DNA of 55,317 bases, from the NCBI GenBank assembly GCA_022487185.1, contig JAKVJE010000003.1, positions 1 to 55,317 on the forward strand, written 5' to 3'. A model generated the notes under the pieces. It saw nothing but the letters and a program-made list of their open reading frames with translations. It was not told where the DNA came from and searched no databases. Below, piece after piece: positions 10,542-22,416 of this stretch. Numbering within the stretch: the stretch's first letter is position 1; every line of letters starts with the position of its first letter. This DNA is from Microbacteriaceae bacterium. GTDB lineage: Bacteria > Actinomycetota > Actinomycetes > Actinomycetales > Microbacteriaceae. A program made the translations under genes and the position numbers.

Positions 10542-11967
10542 GGCTCTTCGCAGTTGAGGGGGTAGGTGGTTGAGCGCGTCGTTGCGGGGGTGAGGGTCGA
10601 GGTCTCCCGATGATGGAAGTTCTCACACTGACCATCTGCCGGAAGACCTCGACGTGCTCCACGCTACCTTTGCGACCCCTGATCTGACCGTGTTCTGCCG
10701 ACTGGACGAGCTCGGTCTCGTCGCGGTGGGACAGTGTCTTGAGTCGGACCGGGCGGTGATCGAGTGCCGGGTTGCGGAGCCGGATCCGTGGTGTCGGGGT
10801 TGTGGCAGCCAGGGGCTTTCTCGCGGGACTGATACGCGGTTGCTCGCGCACGAGCCGTTCGGACACCGCCCGACGACGCTGCTGGTCCGGATCCGCCGAT
10901 ACAAGTGTTCCGGCTGCGGGCGTTCCTGGCGGGAAGACCTCACCGCGGCGGCGCCCGCGCGAGCGAAGCTGTCTCGTCGCGGGATGCGGTGGGCGCTGGA
11001 GGGCATCGTGGTCGACCATCTCACGGTCTCGCGTGTAGCCGCGGGCTTGGGGGTGTCCTGGCACACGGCGAACACCGCGGTCCTCGCCGAGGGCAAGCGG
11101 GCACTGATCGATGACCCAGCCCGGTTCGACGGCGTCGCGGTGATCGGCGTCGACGAGCACGTCTGGCGCCACACCCGCCGCGGCGACAAGTACGTGACCG
11201 TGATCATCGACCTCACCCCGGTGCGGGACAAGACCGGACCGTCACGGTTGCTGGACATGGTCGAGGGGCGTTCCAAGAGCGTGTTCAAGACCTGGCTCGC
11301 CGCCCGTCCCCAGGCCTGGCGCGATGGTGTCGAGGTTGTCGCGATGGACGGGTTCACCGGGTTCAAGACCGCTGCCGTAGAGGAACTCCCCGACGCGGTC
11401 GCGGTGATGGACCCGTTCCACGTCGTGAGATTGGCTGGCGACGCGCTCGACGAGTGCCGCCGCCGCGTCCAGCGTGACGCATTCGGGCGCCGCGGAAGGA
11501 AGGAGGATCCGCTCTACAAGGCCCGCCGCACCCTCCACACCGGAGCCGGGCTGCTCACCGAGAAGCAGCAGACCCGCCTCGAGGAGCTGTTCGCCGACGA
11601 GCAGCATGTCGAGGTCGAGGCGACCTGGGGCATCTATCAGCGGATGGTCACCGCCTACCGGGAACCTGACCGGGGACTCGGGAAGTTCGTCATGCAGCAA
11701 CTCATCGACTCCCTCACAAGCGGCATCCCGGCCGGACTTGTCGAACTGCGCAAGCTCGGCCGGACACTGAAGCAACGCGCCATCGACGTGCTCGCGTTCT
11801 TCGACCGGCCCGGCACCAGCAACGGTCCCACGGAGGCGATCAACGGGCGCCTCGAACACCTCCGCGGCTCCGCCCTGGGCTTCCGGAACCTGACGAACTA
11901 CATCTCACGGAGTCTGCTCGAAGCCGGCAGCTTCAGACCCCACCTACACCCTTGATTACGAAGAGCC
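10542..11967 (+). mobile_element. Complete ISL3-family insertion sequence, 1426 bp
   Basis: Terminal inverted repeats starting GGCTCTTCG (10542-10569 and 11940-11967, 23/28 identical) around an intact transposase; flanking 8-mers GCCCAAGC and CGATATCC differ. Confidence 0.88.
10654..11955 (+). CDS. ISL3-family transposase
   Basis: CRGCGSQG / RRYKCSGCGRSW zinc-binding N-terminus, VIGVDEHVWRHTRRGDKYVTVIIDLTP, AINGRLEHLRGSALGFRNLTNYI. Confidence 0.93.
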   Translation: MLHATFATPDLTVFCRLDELGLVAVGQCLESDRAVIECRVAEPDPWCRGCGSQGLSRGTDTRLLAHEPFGHRPTTLLVRIRRYKCSGCGRSWREDLTAAAPARAKLSRRGMRWALEGIVVDHLTVSRVAAGLGVSWHTANTAVLAEGKRALIDDPARFDGVAVIGVDEHVWRHTRRGDKYVTVIIDLTPVRDKTGPSRLLDMVEGRSKSVFKTWLAARPQAWRDGVEVVAMDGFTGFKTAAVEELPDAVAVMDPFHVVRLAGDALDECRRRVQRDAFGRRGRKEDPLYKARRTLHTGAGLLTEKQQTRLEELFADEQHVEVEATWGIYQRMVTAYREPDRGLGKFVMQQLIDSLTSGIPAGLVELRKLGRTLKQRAIDVLAFFDRPGTSNGPTEAINGRLEHLRGSALGFRNLTNYISRSLLEAGSFRPHLHP

Positions 11968-11971
11968 CGAT

Positions 11972-11978
11972 ATCCGGG
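11972..11978. repeat. Right 7-bp direct repeat ATCCGGG
   Basis: Identical to 7560-7566. Confidence 0.85.
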
Positions 11979-12800
11979 GCAGACCACATCCACCCGCCGG
12001 GTTCCGGAGGCTCCGAGGGCGCGCACGGTGTCGATGGTGGCGGGGGTGAGCCAGGCGGCCGGGCCGAACACCGACTGGAAGGTGAGCGGGGCCTCGTCCT
12101 CAGTGAGCTGCAGGCGTTCGCGGATGCCCGCAGCGCTGGCGAAGCATTCGCTCCGGTAGGGGTCGCCCGCCCGGTGCATGGCCTGGGGGATGGAGTGGAA
12201 GCTGAGTAGGAGACGATCCCCGGTCGCGAAGTCGGGTCGCCCGTGGCGGCGCCACCCGGCCTCGACCCCGGCGGCCACCGCATCCAGATACGCGGGATGG
12301 GTGGGGAAGGAGCGGAGGGTGCGCAGCTCGAGCTGATCGCGGGAGGCGAGGCTCCAGCGTGAGACGGCGTCGAGCACGCTGCCGGTCGAGGAGGCGGCGT
12401 ACTGGGGGTAGAGCGGGACAATGAGCACCTGCCGCCGTCCCTGTGAGAGGGGGGAGTCGAGTACGTCGGTGAGAGGTGGCGTTCCGTAGCGCATACCCAC
12501 GTGTACGGTGGCGTCGGTGCCCAGGAGGGTGTCAAGGTGGTCTCGGAGTCGTCGGGTGGCTACTCGCAGCGGGGACCCCTCCGGCGTCCAGATACTGGCA
12601 TATTTCTGGGCGGAGGCGCGTGGCCGTACCCGGAGGATGATGCCGTGCAGGATGGGCCACCAGAGAGCCGGGTGCAGCTCGATGACGCGGCGGTCGGCCA
12701 GGAACTCCGCCAGATAGGTGCGCACCGCCCGCGGTGTGGGAGCGACGGGGGTTCCGAGGTTGACGAGCACCACGGCGGGGGTGCGCGCTGGGGGAGTCAT
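11972..12800 (-). pseudogene. hemH: Ferrochelatase 5' fragment (N-terminal part) of the interrupted gene
   Basis: VVLVNLGTPVAPTPRAVRTYLAEFLADRRVIE, YPQYAASSTGSV, LLLSFHSIP, TFQSVFGPAAWLTPAT, VDVVCPG then foreign sequence. Confidence 0.93.
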
Positions 12801-15260
12801 TCGGAGGCCTCGCGTTCGGTGAGCAGGGTGAACGGGCCGGGATGTCCGGCGAGCTGGGCCAGGGGGCCCTCCTGCACGACCTGCCCGGCATCCATCACCA
12901 CGATACGGTCGGCATCGGAGACCGTCGAGACCCGGTGGGCGATAATGAGCGCGGTGCGTCCCCGGCAGGCGCTCGCGATGGCGGCCGAGACCTCCTGCTG
13001 GGTGTCGGCGTCGAGCTCGCTGGTGACCTCGTCGAAGACGAGGACGGGGGTGTCGCGCGGGAGGGCCCGCGCGATGGCAAGGCGCTGGCGCTGACCTCCG
13101 GAGAGCTGAGAGCCCTGTTCCCCCACCACCGTCTCATACCGTTTGGGGAATATTTCGATTTCGCGATCCAGCGAGACCTGCGCGCAGACGCGCCGGAGGT
13201 CGTCGTCGGTCGCGTCGAGACGGGCCAGGCGCAGATTGTGGGCAATGGTCGTGTTAAACAGATAGGGCCGCTGGGGTACGACGCTGACGAGGGTTCGGAG
13301 GTCGGCATCCGCCAGCTCGCGCACCTCGACCCCGCCGAGGCGGATGTGGCCGGCGGTGGCAGCCCATCCGCGGCTGAGCAGGGCTGCCAGGGTGGATTTC
13401 CCGGAGCCGGAGGCCCCGACCAGGGCAACCGTCTCCCCGGCCCGAATCTCGAGGTTGATGCCGTGGAGTACCTCTGGGCGCAGCGAAATGGACGGGTCTG
13501 CGGCCGGGTAGGCAAAATGGACCTCTTCGAACCGCACATCGACCGGGCCCTGCGGGGCGGGGCGGGGGTGCTCTGGTTCCGGGGTCTCCGGCGGGCGGTC
13601 GAAGATCTGCCGCACGCGTGCGGCCGAAGCGAAGGCCTGGTCGAGGTCGGCCAAGAACTCTTCGATGGCGAGCACCTCCTTGGTGGCGATGAGCGTCACG
13701 GCGAGGATCGCCAGAAGGATGGGGAGCCCCAGCCGGTCCTGGGAGACCAGGGGCAGCCCGATCAGGAGGGTGGTCAGCGGGAGGAGAAGGGTGAGCAGTG
13801 TGTTGATGCCCCGCCGGAGGGCGCTCCACCGGCCCGAGACGGCCTGATCCTCGGCGACCCGGGTGCCGAGCTCATCGAGTGCTTCGAGGCGCTGGGGCCC
13901 CGCATCGAAGGCGAGCACCTCCCGGAGCCCCTGTGCGGAATCGGTGATGTGCTGGGCGATTTCTCCCCGGTCGCGGCGTTGCTGCCGGGCTGCGGCGAGC
14001 GAGGACGCGGCGCCGATCCGGGGCACCGCGAGGGCCATGAGTGCCCAGATGAGGATTGCGGGGAGGGCGAGCTGCAGCGGGGCCACGCACAGTATCCAGA
14101 TCACCGCGGCCAGAGGCAGGAGCACGGCGCTGGTGGTAGGGGCGAGTGTGTGCGCGAAGAACACTTCGATGCGGTCGATGCCCCGGGTAACCCGGGAGAG
14201 GAGGTCGCCGGTTTTCTTTCCGGAGACTGCGGCCGGGGCCTGCGGCTCAAGGCGCTCGTAGAAGCGCACGCGCAGGAGGGCGAGGGCACGGAAGGCGACG
14301 AAGTGCCCGGCGAACTGTTCCCCGTATTCGCTGAGGGCGCGCAGGGCCGCTTCGCTCCCGTGGGTGGCGGTGAAGGCCTTGATCTCCTTGGTTGCGGCGA
14401 TGCCGCCCATCCCGACGTAGAAGAACTGCCCGATGTGGTCGATGGGGTCGAGGAGCTGCAGGGAGAGCAGCAGGACGCTGAGTGCCCCTCCGGGGCTGAG
14501 CCGTCCGCTGGAGAGCCCGTCGATGGCGAGCCAGGTTGCGAGGGTGGTCATGCCGAGGGCGAAGAGGAGGTCGGTGACCAGAATGACGAGCTGGTTGCCG
14601 GCCAGCATTCGCATGACGTGTGCCCGGACGTTCTCTGCTTCGGCCGCGAGGACTTGGCCTTCTCATCGGCCGGCCCCGAGCTGCCGCAGGTCGGGGCAGG
14701 TCCTGCACCGCATCGAGGAATTTGGCGGAGAACCGGCGGGAGGAGGCCCGATACTGTGAGGAGACCCGGTGGAAGGCGCGCTGGAACCCTCCGATGAGGA
14801 TCGGGATGAGCGGGATCATCGGGAGTAGCAGCAAAGCCGGGCGCCAGTCGATGCAGATGGCCATGACCCCGAGCACGAGCAACGGGGTGGTGATGGCGCC
14901 GAGGATGGGCCCGAGGAAGGTGGCCCGGTAGGCGGCGGAGTGCTCGACCCCATCGGTGGCGGTCGAGACGAGCCGTCCGGTGGGGCGCCCGTCGGGAGGA
15001 GTGGTGGCTGAGAAGAGCGAGCCGACGAGGGTGCGCCGGAGGGTGCGTTCGAGTCGCGACTGAGCTCGGGGATAGCCGGCCTGCTGGGCCCAGGCGGCGA
15101 ACGATTCCATGAGGATCGCCCCGGCCGCGGCGGTGGCGAGCAGGGGCAGGCTCCCGGTGTCGGTGAGGGCTGCATCGAGTATCCAGCCGAGGAGGAGGAA
15201 CAGTGCGGAGCGGCTGAGCGCTCCCAGCCAGGTGAGCAGCAACGGGCGGAGGAGGATCAT
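12797..15260 (-). pseudogene. CydC/CydD-like ABC exporter(s), frameshifted and apparently fused by internal deletion
   Basis: First membrane domain in frame 14247-15260, frame shift near 14630-14710, then 12797-14614 continues into a second membrane domain and one ATPase (GASGSGKSTL, LSGGQRQRLAIARAL). Confidence 0.8.
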
Positions 15261-15283
15261 CCGGCCATCATACCGAGCGAAAT

Positions 15284-15299
15284 GTTAGGGGACCCTAAC
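15284..15299. promoter_or_regulatory. Perfect palindromic operator candidate GTTAGGG-GA-CCCTAAC
   Basis: 16-bp dyad between mqo and the ABC-hemH operon, with TATGAT close downstream on the minus strand. Confidence 0.5.
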
Positions 15300-15316
15300 T
15301 ATTTCTGGCGGTTTGA

Positions 15317-16804
15317 TCAGATCCAGAGTCCGAGGGCCTCGGCGGTGCCCTGGAGGGTGCGGTGTGCAAGCTCTGGGTTGTCGGAGAGGGAGACCTCCCG
15401 GGTGGGGACCAGCTGGTCGAGCTCGGCCGACCAGCCGGGCTGCCGATCGGGGAAGCATCGGGCCAGTAGATCGAGCACGATGGAGACGGCCGTCGAAGCC
15501 CCTGGGGAGGCCCCGAGGAGGGCGGCGAGGGATCCATCGGAGCTGCTGACCAGCTCGGTGCCAAATTGCAGCACGCCGCCCTGGCCGGGCACCTGTTTGA
15601 TGACCTGGACCCGCTGGCCGGCGGTGATGAGCTCCCACTCATCGGCCGATGCGGTGGGCACGAACTGCTGCAGAGCCGAGATCCGCGCCGTTTCGGTCTG
15701 CGCCACCTGCTCCACGAGGTAGCGCACGAGATCCCGGTGATCGCGGGCGACGGTGAGCATGGGACGCACGTTCCGGGGGTGGATGCTGCCGAGGAGGTCG
15801 AAGAGGCTGCCGTGTTGCAGGAACCGGGGAGACCATCCGGCGTAGGGGCCGAAGAGGAGGGAGCGGGTGCCCTCCACGATCCGGGTGTCGAGATGGGGCA
15901 CCGACATGGGTGGCGCCCCGACGGAGGCGAGGCCGTAGACCTTCGCGTCGTGCCTGGCGACCACGGCGGGGCTGGTGCAGCGCAGGAACTGCCCGCTGAT
16001 GGGGAAGCCTCCATAGTATGCCCCTTCGGGTATATGCGATGCCTGCAGCAGGGGAAGCGCCCCGCCGCCAGCACCGATGAACACGAAGTCTGCGGTGTAG
16101 CGGAGGTGCGCGCCGTTGATCTTGCTGAGGGCCTCGACTTCCCAGCTGCCGTCGTCGAGTCGGGTCAGGTGGGTGACTTCCTGCGCATACGAAACGGTGA
16201 CCCCGGTGCACTGGGCCGAGTGGAGGAGCTGGCGGGTGAGCGCTCCGAAGTCCACGTCGGCCCCGTAGGGGGTGCGTGTCGCGGCGAGAGGTACGGTGCC
16301 CCTGCGGCCGTCCATGAGGAGGGGCGCCCAGTCGTTGATCTGGACCCGGTCGTCGCTGTATTCCATCCCCTGGAAGAGGGGGTGTTCGTGCAGGGCGCCC
16401 CACCGGTCTTCGAGAAACGCGGTGTTGAGTTCGCCGTGCACAAAGCTCATGTGGGGCACGGGATGGATGAAGCCGGCGGGCGTGAGCTCTCCCTCTCGCG
16501 TCAGCTGGGCCCAGAACTCCCGGGAGCGCTGGAATTGCTCGTTGACCTGTACGGCCTTGTCAATGGAGATGCGGCCGTCGTCTCCCCGGGGGGTGTAGTT
16601 GAGCTCGCAGAGGGCGGAGTGTCCGGTGCCGGCGTTGTTCCAGGGGTTGCTGCTCTCCGCGGCGGGACGATCGAGCCGTTCGAGGATCTCGATGCGCCAA
16701 CCGGGCTCGACGCGGGAGAGGAAGGTGGCAAGGGTGGCGCTCATGATGCCCGCGCCGATGAGGACCGCGTCGCGGTGTGTTCGAGGTCGGGATGTGCGCT
16801 TCAC
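15317..16804 (-). CDS. mqo: Malate:quinone oxidoreductase
   Basis: DAVLIGAGIMSATLATFLSRVEPGWRIEILERLDRPAAESSNPWNNAGTGHSALCELNYTP. Confidence 0.95.
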   Translation of the reverse strand: MKRTSRPRTHRDAVLIGAGIMSATLATFLSRVEPGWRIEILERLDRPAAESSNPWNNAGTGHSALCELNYTPRGDDGRISIDKAVQVNEQFQRSREFWAQLTREGELTPAGFIHPVPHMSFVHGELNTAFLEDRWGALHEHPLFQGMEYSDDRVQINDWAPLLMDGRRGTVPLAATRTPYGADVDFGALTRQLLHSAQCTGVTVSYAQEVTHLTRLDDGSWEVEALSKINGAHLRYTADFVFIGAGGGALPLLQASHIPEGAYYGGFPISGQFLRCTSPAVVARHDAKVYGLASVGAPPMSVPHLDTRIVEGTRSLLFGPYAGWSPRFLQHGSLFDLLGSIHPRNVRPMLTVARDHRDLVRYLVEQVAQTETARISALQQFVPTASADEWELITAGQRVQVIKQVPGQGGVLQFGTELVSSSDGSLAALLGASPGASTAVSIVLDLLARCFPDRQPGWSAELDQLVPTREVSLSDNPELAHRTLQGTAEALGLWI

Positions 16805-16826
16805 GATGCCTCCTGGCTGTTTTCGG

Positions 16827-19147
<2,321 letters not shown>

Positions 19148-19227
19148 TGTTCACTCCTGCACGCGCCCGTACGTTCGGGCGCTCAGTGGGTTTTATCTTA
19201 CGAGGTTCTGCGCGGGGGCGTGGCCGG

Positions 19228-19830
19228 TCATGTCCCGAGGTTTCGGCGTCCTTGGAATGCGCGTCCGAGGGTGACTTCGTCGGCGTACTCAAGGTCGCCC
19301 CCGACGGGGAGCCCGGAGGCGAGCCGGGTGACGGTGAGGTCGTAGACGGAGAGCTGCCGGGAAAGATAGGTGGCGGTGGCCTCCCCTTCGACGTTTGGGT
19401 CGGTGGCGATGATGATTTCGGTGACGTTGGGGTCGGAGAGGCGTTTGAGCAGCGCGGGGATGTGGAGCTGCTCCGGCCCGATGCCGTTGATGGGGCTGAG
19501 TGCTCCGCCGAGCACGTGATAGAGCCCGCGGTATTCGCGGGTGCGTTCGATGGCGGCCACGTCTTTGGGCTCTTCGACGACGCAGATCGTGCGGTGGTCG
19601 CGTCGGGGGTCTCGGCAGATGGCGCAGGTCTCCTGCTCGGTGACGTTTCCGCAGATGGTGCAGAAGCGCACCACATCGCGGATGCGGTCGAGGATGTCGC
19701 CGAGCGGCTTCGGGTCGTAGTGGGGGTCTTGGACGATGTGGAAGGCGATTCGCTGCGCGGATTTGGGGCCGATGCCGGGGAGCCTGCCGAGCTCGTCGAT
19801 GAGTTGCTGTATCAGGCCGTCGTATGCCAT
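19228..19830 (-). CDS. recR: Recombination mediator RecR
   Basis: [23 protein letters not shown], Cys4 [29 protein letters not shown] region. Confidence 0.96.
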   Translation of the reverse strand: MAYDGLIQQLIDELGRLPGIGPKSAQRIAFHIVQDPHYDPKPLGDILDRIRDVVRFCTICGNVTEQETCAICRDPRRDHRTICVVEEPKDVAAIERTREYRGLYHVLGGALSPINGIGPEQLHIPALLKRLSDPNVTEIIIATDPNVEGEATATYLSRQLSVYDLTVTRLASGLPVGGDLEYADEVTLGRAFQGRRNLGT

Positions 19831-19831
19831 C

Positions 19832-21910
19832 TCAGTCGTCCTTTTCGACGGGCTTGGCCTTCAGGATCTCGCGGATGACGGCCTCCCCGTATTTGGGGTG
19901 GTGCCGGCGCGGCGCCTGGGGTGCTGCCGGTTCCTGCTGCTGCGGGGTGGTGCCCGGGGTTGCGGCGTTCGCAGGGGGCTGGGGTGCGGCGGCCTGCTCC
20001 TCGGGCCAGGCGCCCTCTTCGGCCCAGGGCTCGGGTTCTGGCTCAGCGGGGGGCTCCATGAGGTGTGCGGGTGCCGTGGGGTGTGCGGGGCCCGTTGGGC
20101 TGGCGGCGCCATCCGAGGTGCCGGGGGCAGTGGATGCGCCGGGGTCGGCTGGAGCCTGGGGTGCGGCGGCCTTCGGCGCGGCGTCTGAGGTGGGCGTCGG
20201 CGCGGAGACCTGGCCGTTCCGGGGCTCGGGTGCGTGTGGTGCGTGTGGCGCGGGAGTCGGTGCGGGAGTCGGTGCGGTGGCTGGTGCCGGGGCTGCTGGG
20301 CGGCCGGGGGCGAGCCGGGCGATGAACCGCAGTCGTACTCCGAGGATTTCGTGAATGGAGTCTCGGAGTACCTCGACCGACTTCTCGTTGCCGCTCGCTC
20401 CCCGGAATGCCTGTTCGTCGTGGCTGTTGTCGAAGCGCAGGGCGAGGATGTCGTCGGTGAGTCCGTCGACCTGGATCCCCTTGATCACCATCCAGGCGAG
20501 TCTGCTGCGCCGCTGGGCCGCCTCGAGGATCTGCGGCCAGGCGGCGGTAATCTGCGCGGCAGTGAGGGGGCCGGTGGGGGCGACGGGAGTCGTTGCAGGT
20601 GCTGCGGCAGTGACGGGAGGGGCCGCGTTTGCGGCGGGTGCAGTAGAAGAGGGTGCCGCGGCACCGTGGGCCTGGTGGGCGGGGGCTGATGTCGACGCGG
20701 GGACCTGCTGGGCAGGCTCGGCAGGTGGAGTGTGGGCAGCGAGCGCCGGGGCCGCCGGTGCTGCCGCGAGTGCCTGCGAAGCATTCGCCGGACCCGTGGC
20801 CTCACCGGGCGCCGCAGTCAGGAGCAGCCGCGCGCACATGAGTTCCACCTGTGTGCGGGGGCTCAGCGACCCGCCCATGGTCGAGAGGGTCTGGTCGACC
20901 ACCTGGGCGGCCCGGTCGAGCCCGGCGACCCCGAGCCGTTGCCCGTCGGCGCGTAGATCGGCGATCTCTTCGGCGCTCATGCCGTGGAGAAGGTCGGTCG
21001 CCGCGTCTCCGGTGAGTACGGCCAGCGTGGCGTCGCGCAGTCGCTGGAGTAAGTCTTCGACGAAGCTGCGTGGGTCCTGGCCTGTCTGCATCAGGGAGTC
21101 GACGGCGGTGAAGAGCCCCGCCGCATCGTGCTGGGAGAGGGCGCTCAGCATGCCGCTAAGGACCCTCGCCGGGGTGTACCCGAGCAGGCCGATCGTGGTG
21201 TCGTAGCGCACGAGGGAGTCTTCACTGCCGGCGATGAGCTGGTCGAGCACCGAGAGCGTGTCGCGCACCGACCCGCCTCCGGCCCGCACCACCAGGGGGA
21301 GCACCCCGGGCTCGGCCGAGACCTGCTCGGCATCGAGCAGTTTCTGCACGTAGGGCAGCATGACTGACGCAGGGATGAGCCGGAACGGGTAGTGGTGCGT
21401 CCGGGAGCGGATGGTCCCGATGACCTTGTCTGGCTCCGTGGTGGCGAAGATGAACTTCACGTGGTCAGGGGGCTCTTCGACGAGCTTCAGCAGGGCGTTG
21501 AACCCCTGCGGGGTGACCATGTGGGCCTCATCGAGGATGAAGATCTTGTAGCGGTCGCGGGCGGGGGCGAACACGGCCCGCTCCCGGAGCTCGCGGGCAT
21601 CATCCACCCCGTTATGGCTGGCGGCGTCGATCTCGATCACATCGAGGGAGCCGGGGCCGCCCGTGGCGAGTTCGCGGCAGCTGGGGCAGGTGCCGCAGGG
21701 GGTGTCGGTGGGGCCCTTGGCGCAGTTCAGGCAGCGGGCGAGGATGCGCGCCGAGGTGGTCTTGCCGCAGCCGCGCGGCCCGGAGAAGAGGTAGGCGTGA
21801 TTGACCCGGTTGTTGCGCAGCGCCGCGCGCAGCGGGCCCGTGACCTGTTCCTGGCCGATGAGGTCGGCGAACGTGTCGGGACGATAGCGACGGTAGAGGG
21901 CGGTAACCAC
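19832..21910 (-). CDS. dnaX: DNA polymerase III subunit gamma/tau
   Basis: [63 protein letters not shown] start inferred. Confidence 0.95.
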   Translation of the reverse strand: MVTALYRRYRPDTFADLIGQEQVTGPLRAALRNNRVNHAYLFSGPRGCGKTTSARILARCLNCAKGPTDTPCGTCPSCRELATGGPGSLDVIEIDAASHNGVDDARELRERAVFAPARDRYKIFILDEAHMVTPQGFNALLKLVEEPPDHVKFIFATTEPDKVIGTIRSRTHHYPFRLIPASVMLPYVQKLLDAEQVSAEPGVLPLVVRAGGGSVRDTLSVLDQLIAGSEDSLVRYDTTIGLLGYTPARVLSGMLSALSQHDAAGLFTAVDSLMQTGQDPRSFVEDLLQRLRDATLAVLTGDAATDLLHGMSAEEIADLRADGQRLGVAGLDRAAQVVDQTLSTMGGSLSPRTQVELMCARLLLTAAPGEATGPANASQALAAAPAAPALAAHTPPAEPAQQVPASTSAPAHQAHGAAAPSSTAPAANAAPPVTAAAPATTPVAPTGPLTAAQITAAWPQILEAAQRRSRLAWMVIKGIQVDGLTDDILALRFDNSHDEQAFRGASGNEKSVEVLRDSIHEILGVRLRFIARLAPGRPAAPAPATAPTPAPTPAPHAPHAPEPRNGQVSAPTPTSDAAPKAAAPQAPADPGASTAPGTSDGAASPTGPAHPTAPAHLMEPPAEPEPEPWAEEGAWPEEQAAAPQPPANAATPGTTPQQQEPAAPQAPRRHHPKYGEAVIREILKAKPVEKDD

Positions 21911-21990
21911 GCCCCCAGGGTACCTGGTGCCGGTGACACGGCAGCGGTGAGATGCGAGAGCGCAGGCAAAAGCGGGGGAGGAAACAAAAA

Positions 21991-22077
21991 TGGCCCCATG
22001 CACCCGGAAGAGCCCGACTACCCTTGCTTCGTTTCCGACCTGGGGGAATTCCTCGGGATCCCGTCGCATGGGAACCA
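21991..22077 (-). ncRNA. ffs: Signal recognition particle RNA (4.5S type)
   Basis: Minus strand CCCAGGTCGGAAACGAAGCAAGGGTAG apical motif; closing helix TGGTTCCCATGC/GCATGGGGCCA followed by TTTTT; ends approximate. Confidence 0.85.
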
Positions 22078-22216
22078 CTCCTCAGTGTACGGCACGAGGG
22101 GAAGAGGTGGCGCCCTGGATGGGGCGTCTCGGCGGCTGTCGCGGAAATTTGGGTTCGCGATGCGCGAACGGCCGCACTCGGGTAGGATACTTGTCTCGTG
22201 ACCGCTTTTCGGTCAT

Positions 22217-22301
22217 GGAGAATTCGCCTAGTGGCCTATGGCGCTCGCTTGGAAAGCGGGTTGGGTGAAAGCCCTCGGGGGTTCGAATCCCCCATTCTCC
22301 G
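22217..22301 (+). tRNA. tRNA-Ser (anticodon GGA)
   Basis: Acceptor GGAGAAT/ATTCTCC, anticodon loop TTGGAAA, long variable arm, GTTCGAATC T-loop. Confidence 0.93.
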
Positions 22302-22416
22302 CAGAATATGGCGTTGTTCCTGCAAATACGCCGATCATGCTCCATCCGGTGCGCTGTGCAGACGGAGAATCTGTGTCGTTAGAGACGCGGGTCTCCACAG
22401 GGTGTCACGCCTCGGG

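Larger units (their letters stand above)
7560..11971. mobile_element. 4412-bp insertion in hemH: terL fragment, ars cassette, portal fragment, ISL3-family IS
   Basis: Bounded by direct repeat ATCCGGG (7560-7566 and 11972-11978); removal restores an in-frame ferrochelatase. Confidence 0.88.

Noticed and set aside
7560-11978. ATCCGGG repeats as a phage attL/attR or normal ISL3 target duplication
   Set aside because: No integrase present, the left edge lies inside terL, and the IS itself ends 4 nt away from the repeat; 7 bp also does not match the usual 8-bp ISL3 duplication. Microhomology integration fits better.
15284-15299. Canonical DtxR/IdeR iron box
   Set aside because: Half-sites resemble one but spacing differs from the 19-bp consensus; kept only as an unassigned palindrome.
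20000-20830. Repetitive Ala/Pro-rich segment in dnaX
   Set aside because: Ordinary low-complexity tau linker in high-GC actinobacteria.
19832-21910. Programmed frameshift in dnaX
   Set aside because: No obvious A-rich slippery heptamer noticed and the long reading frame is continuous.
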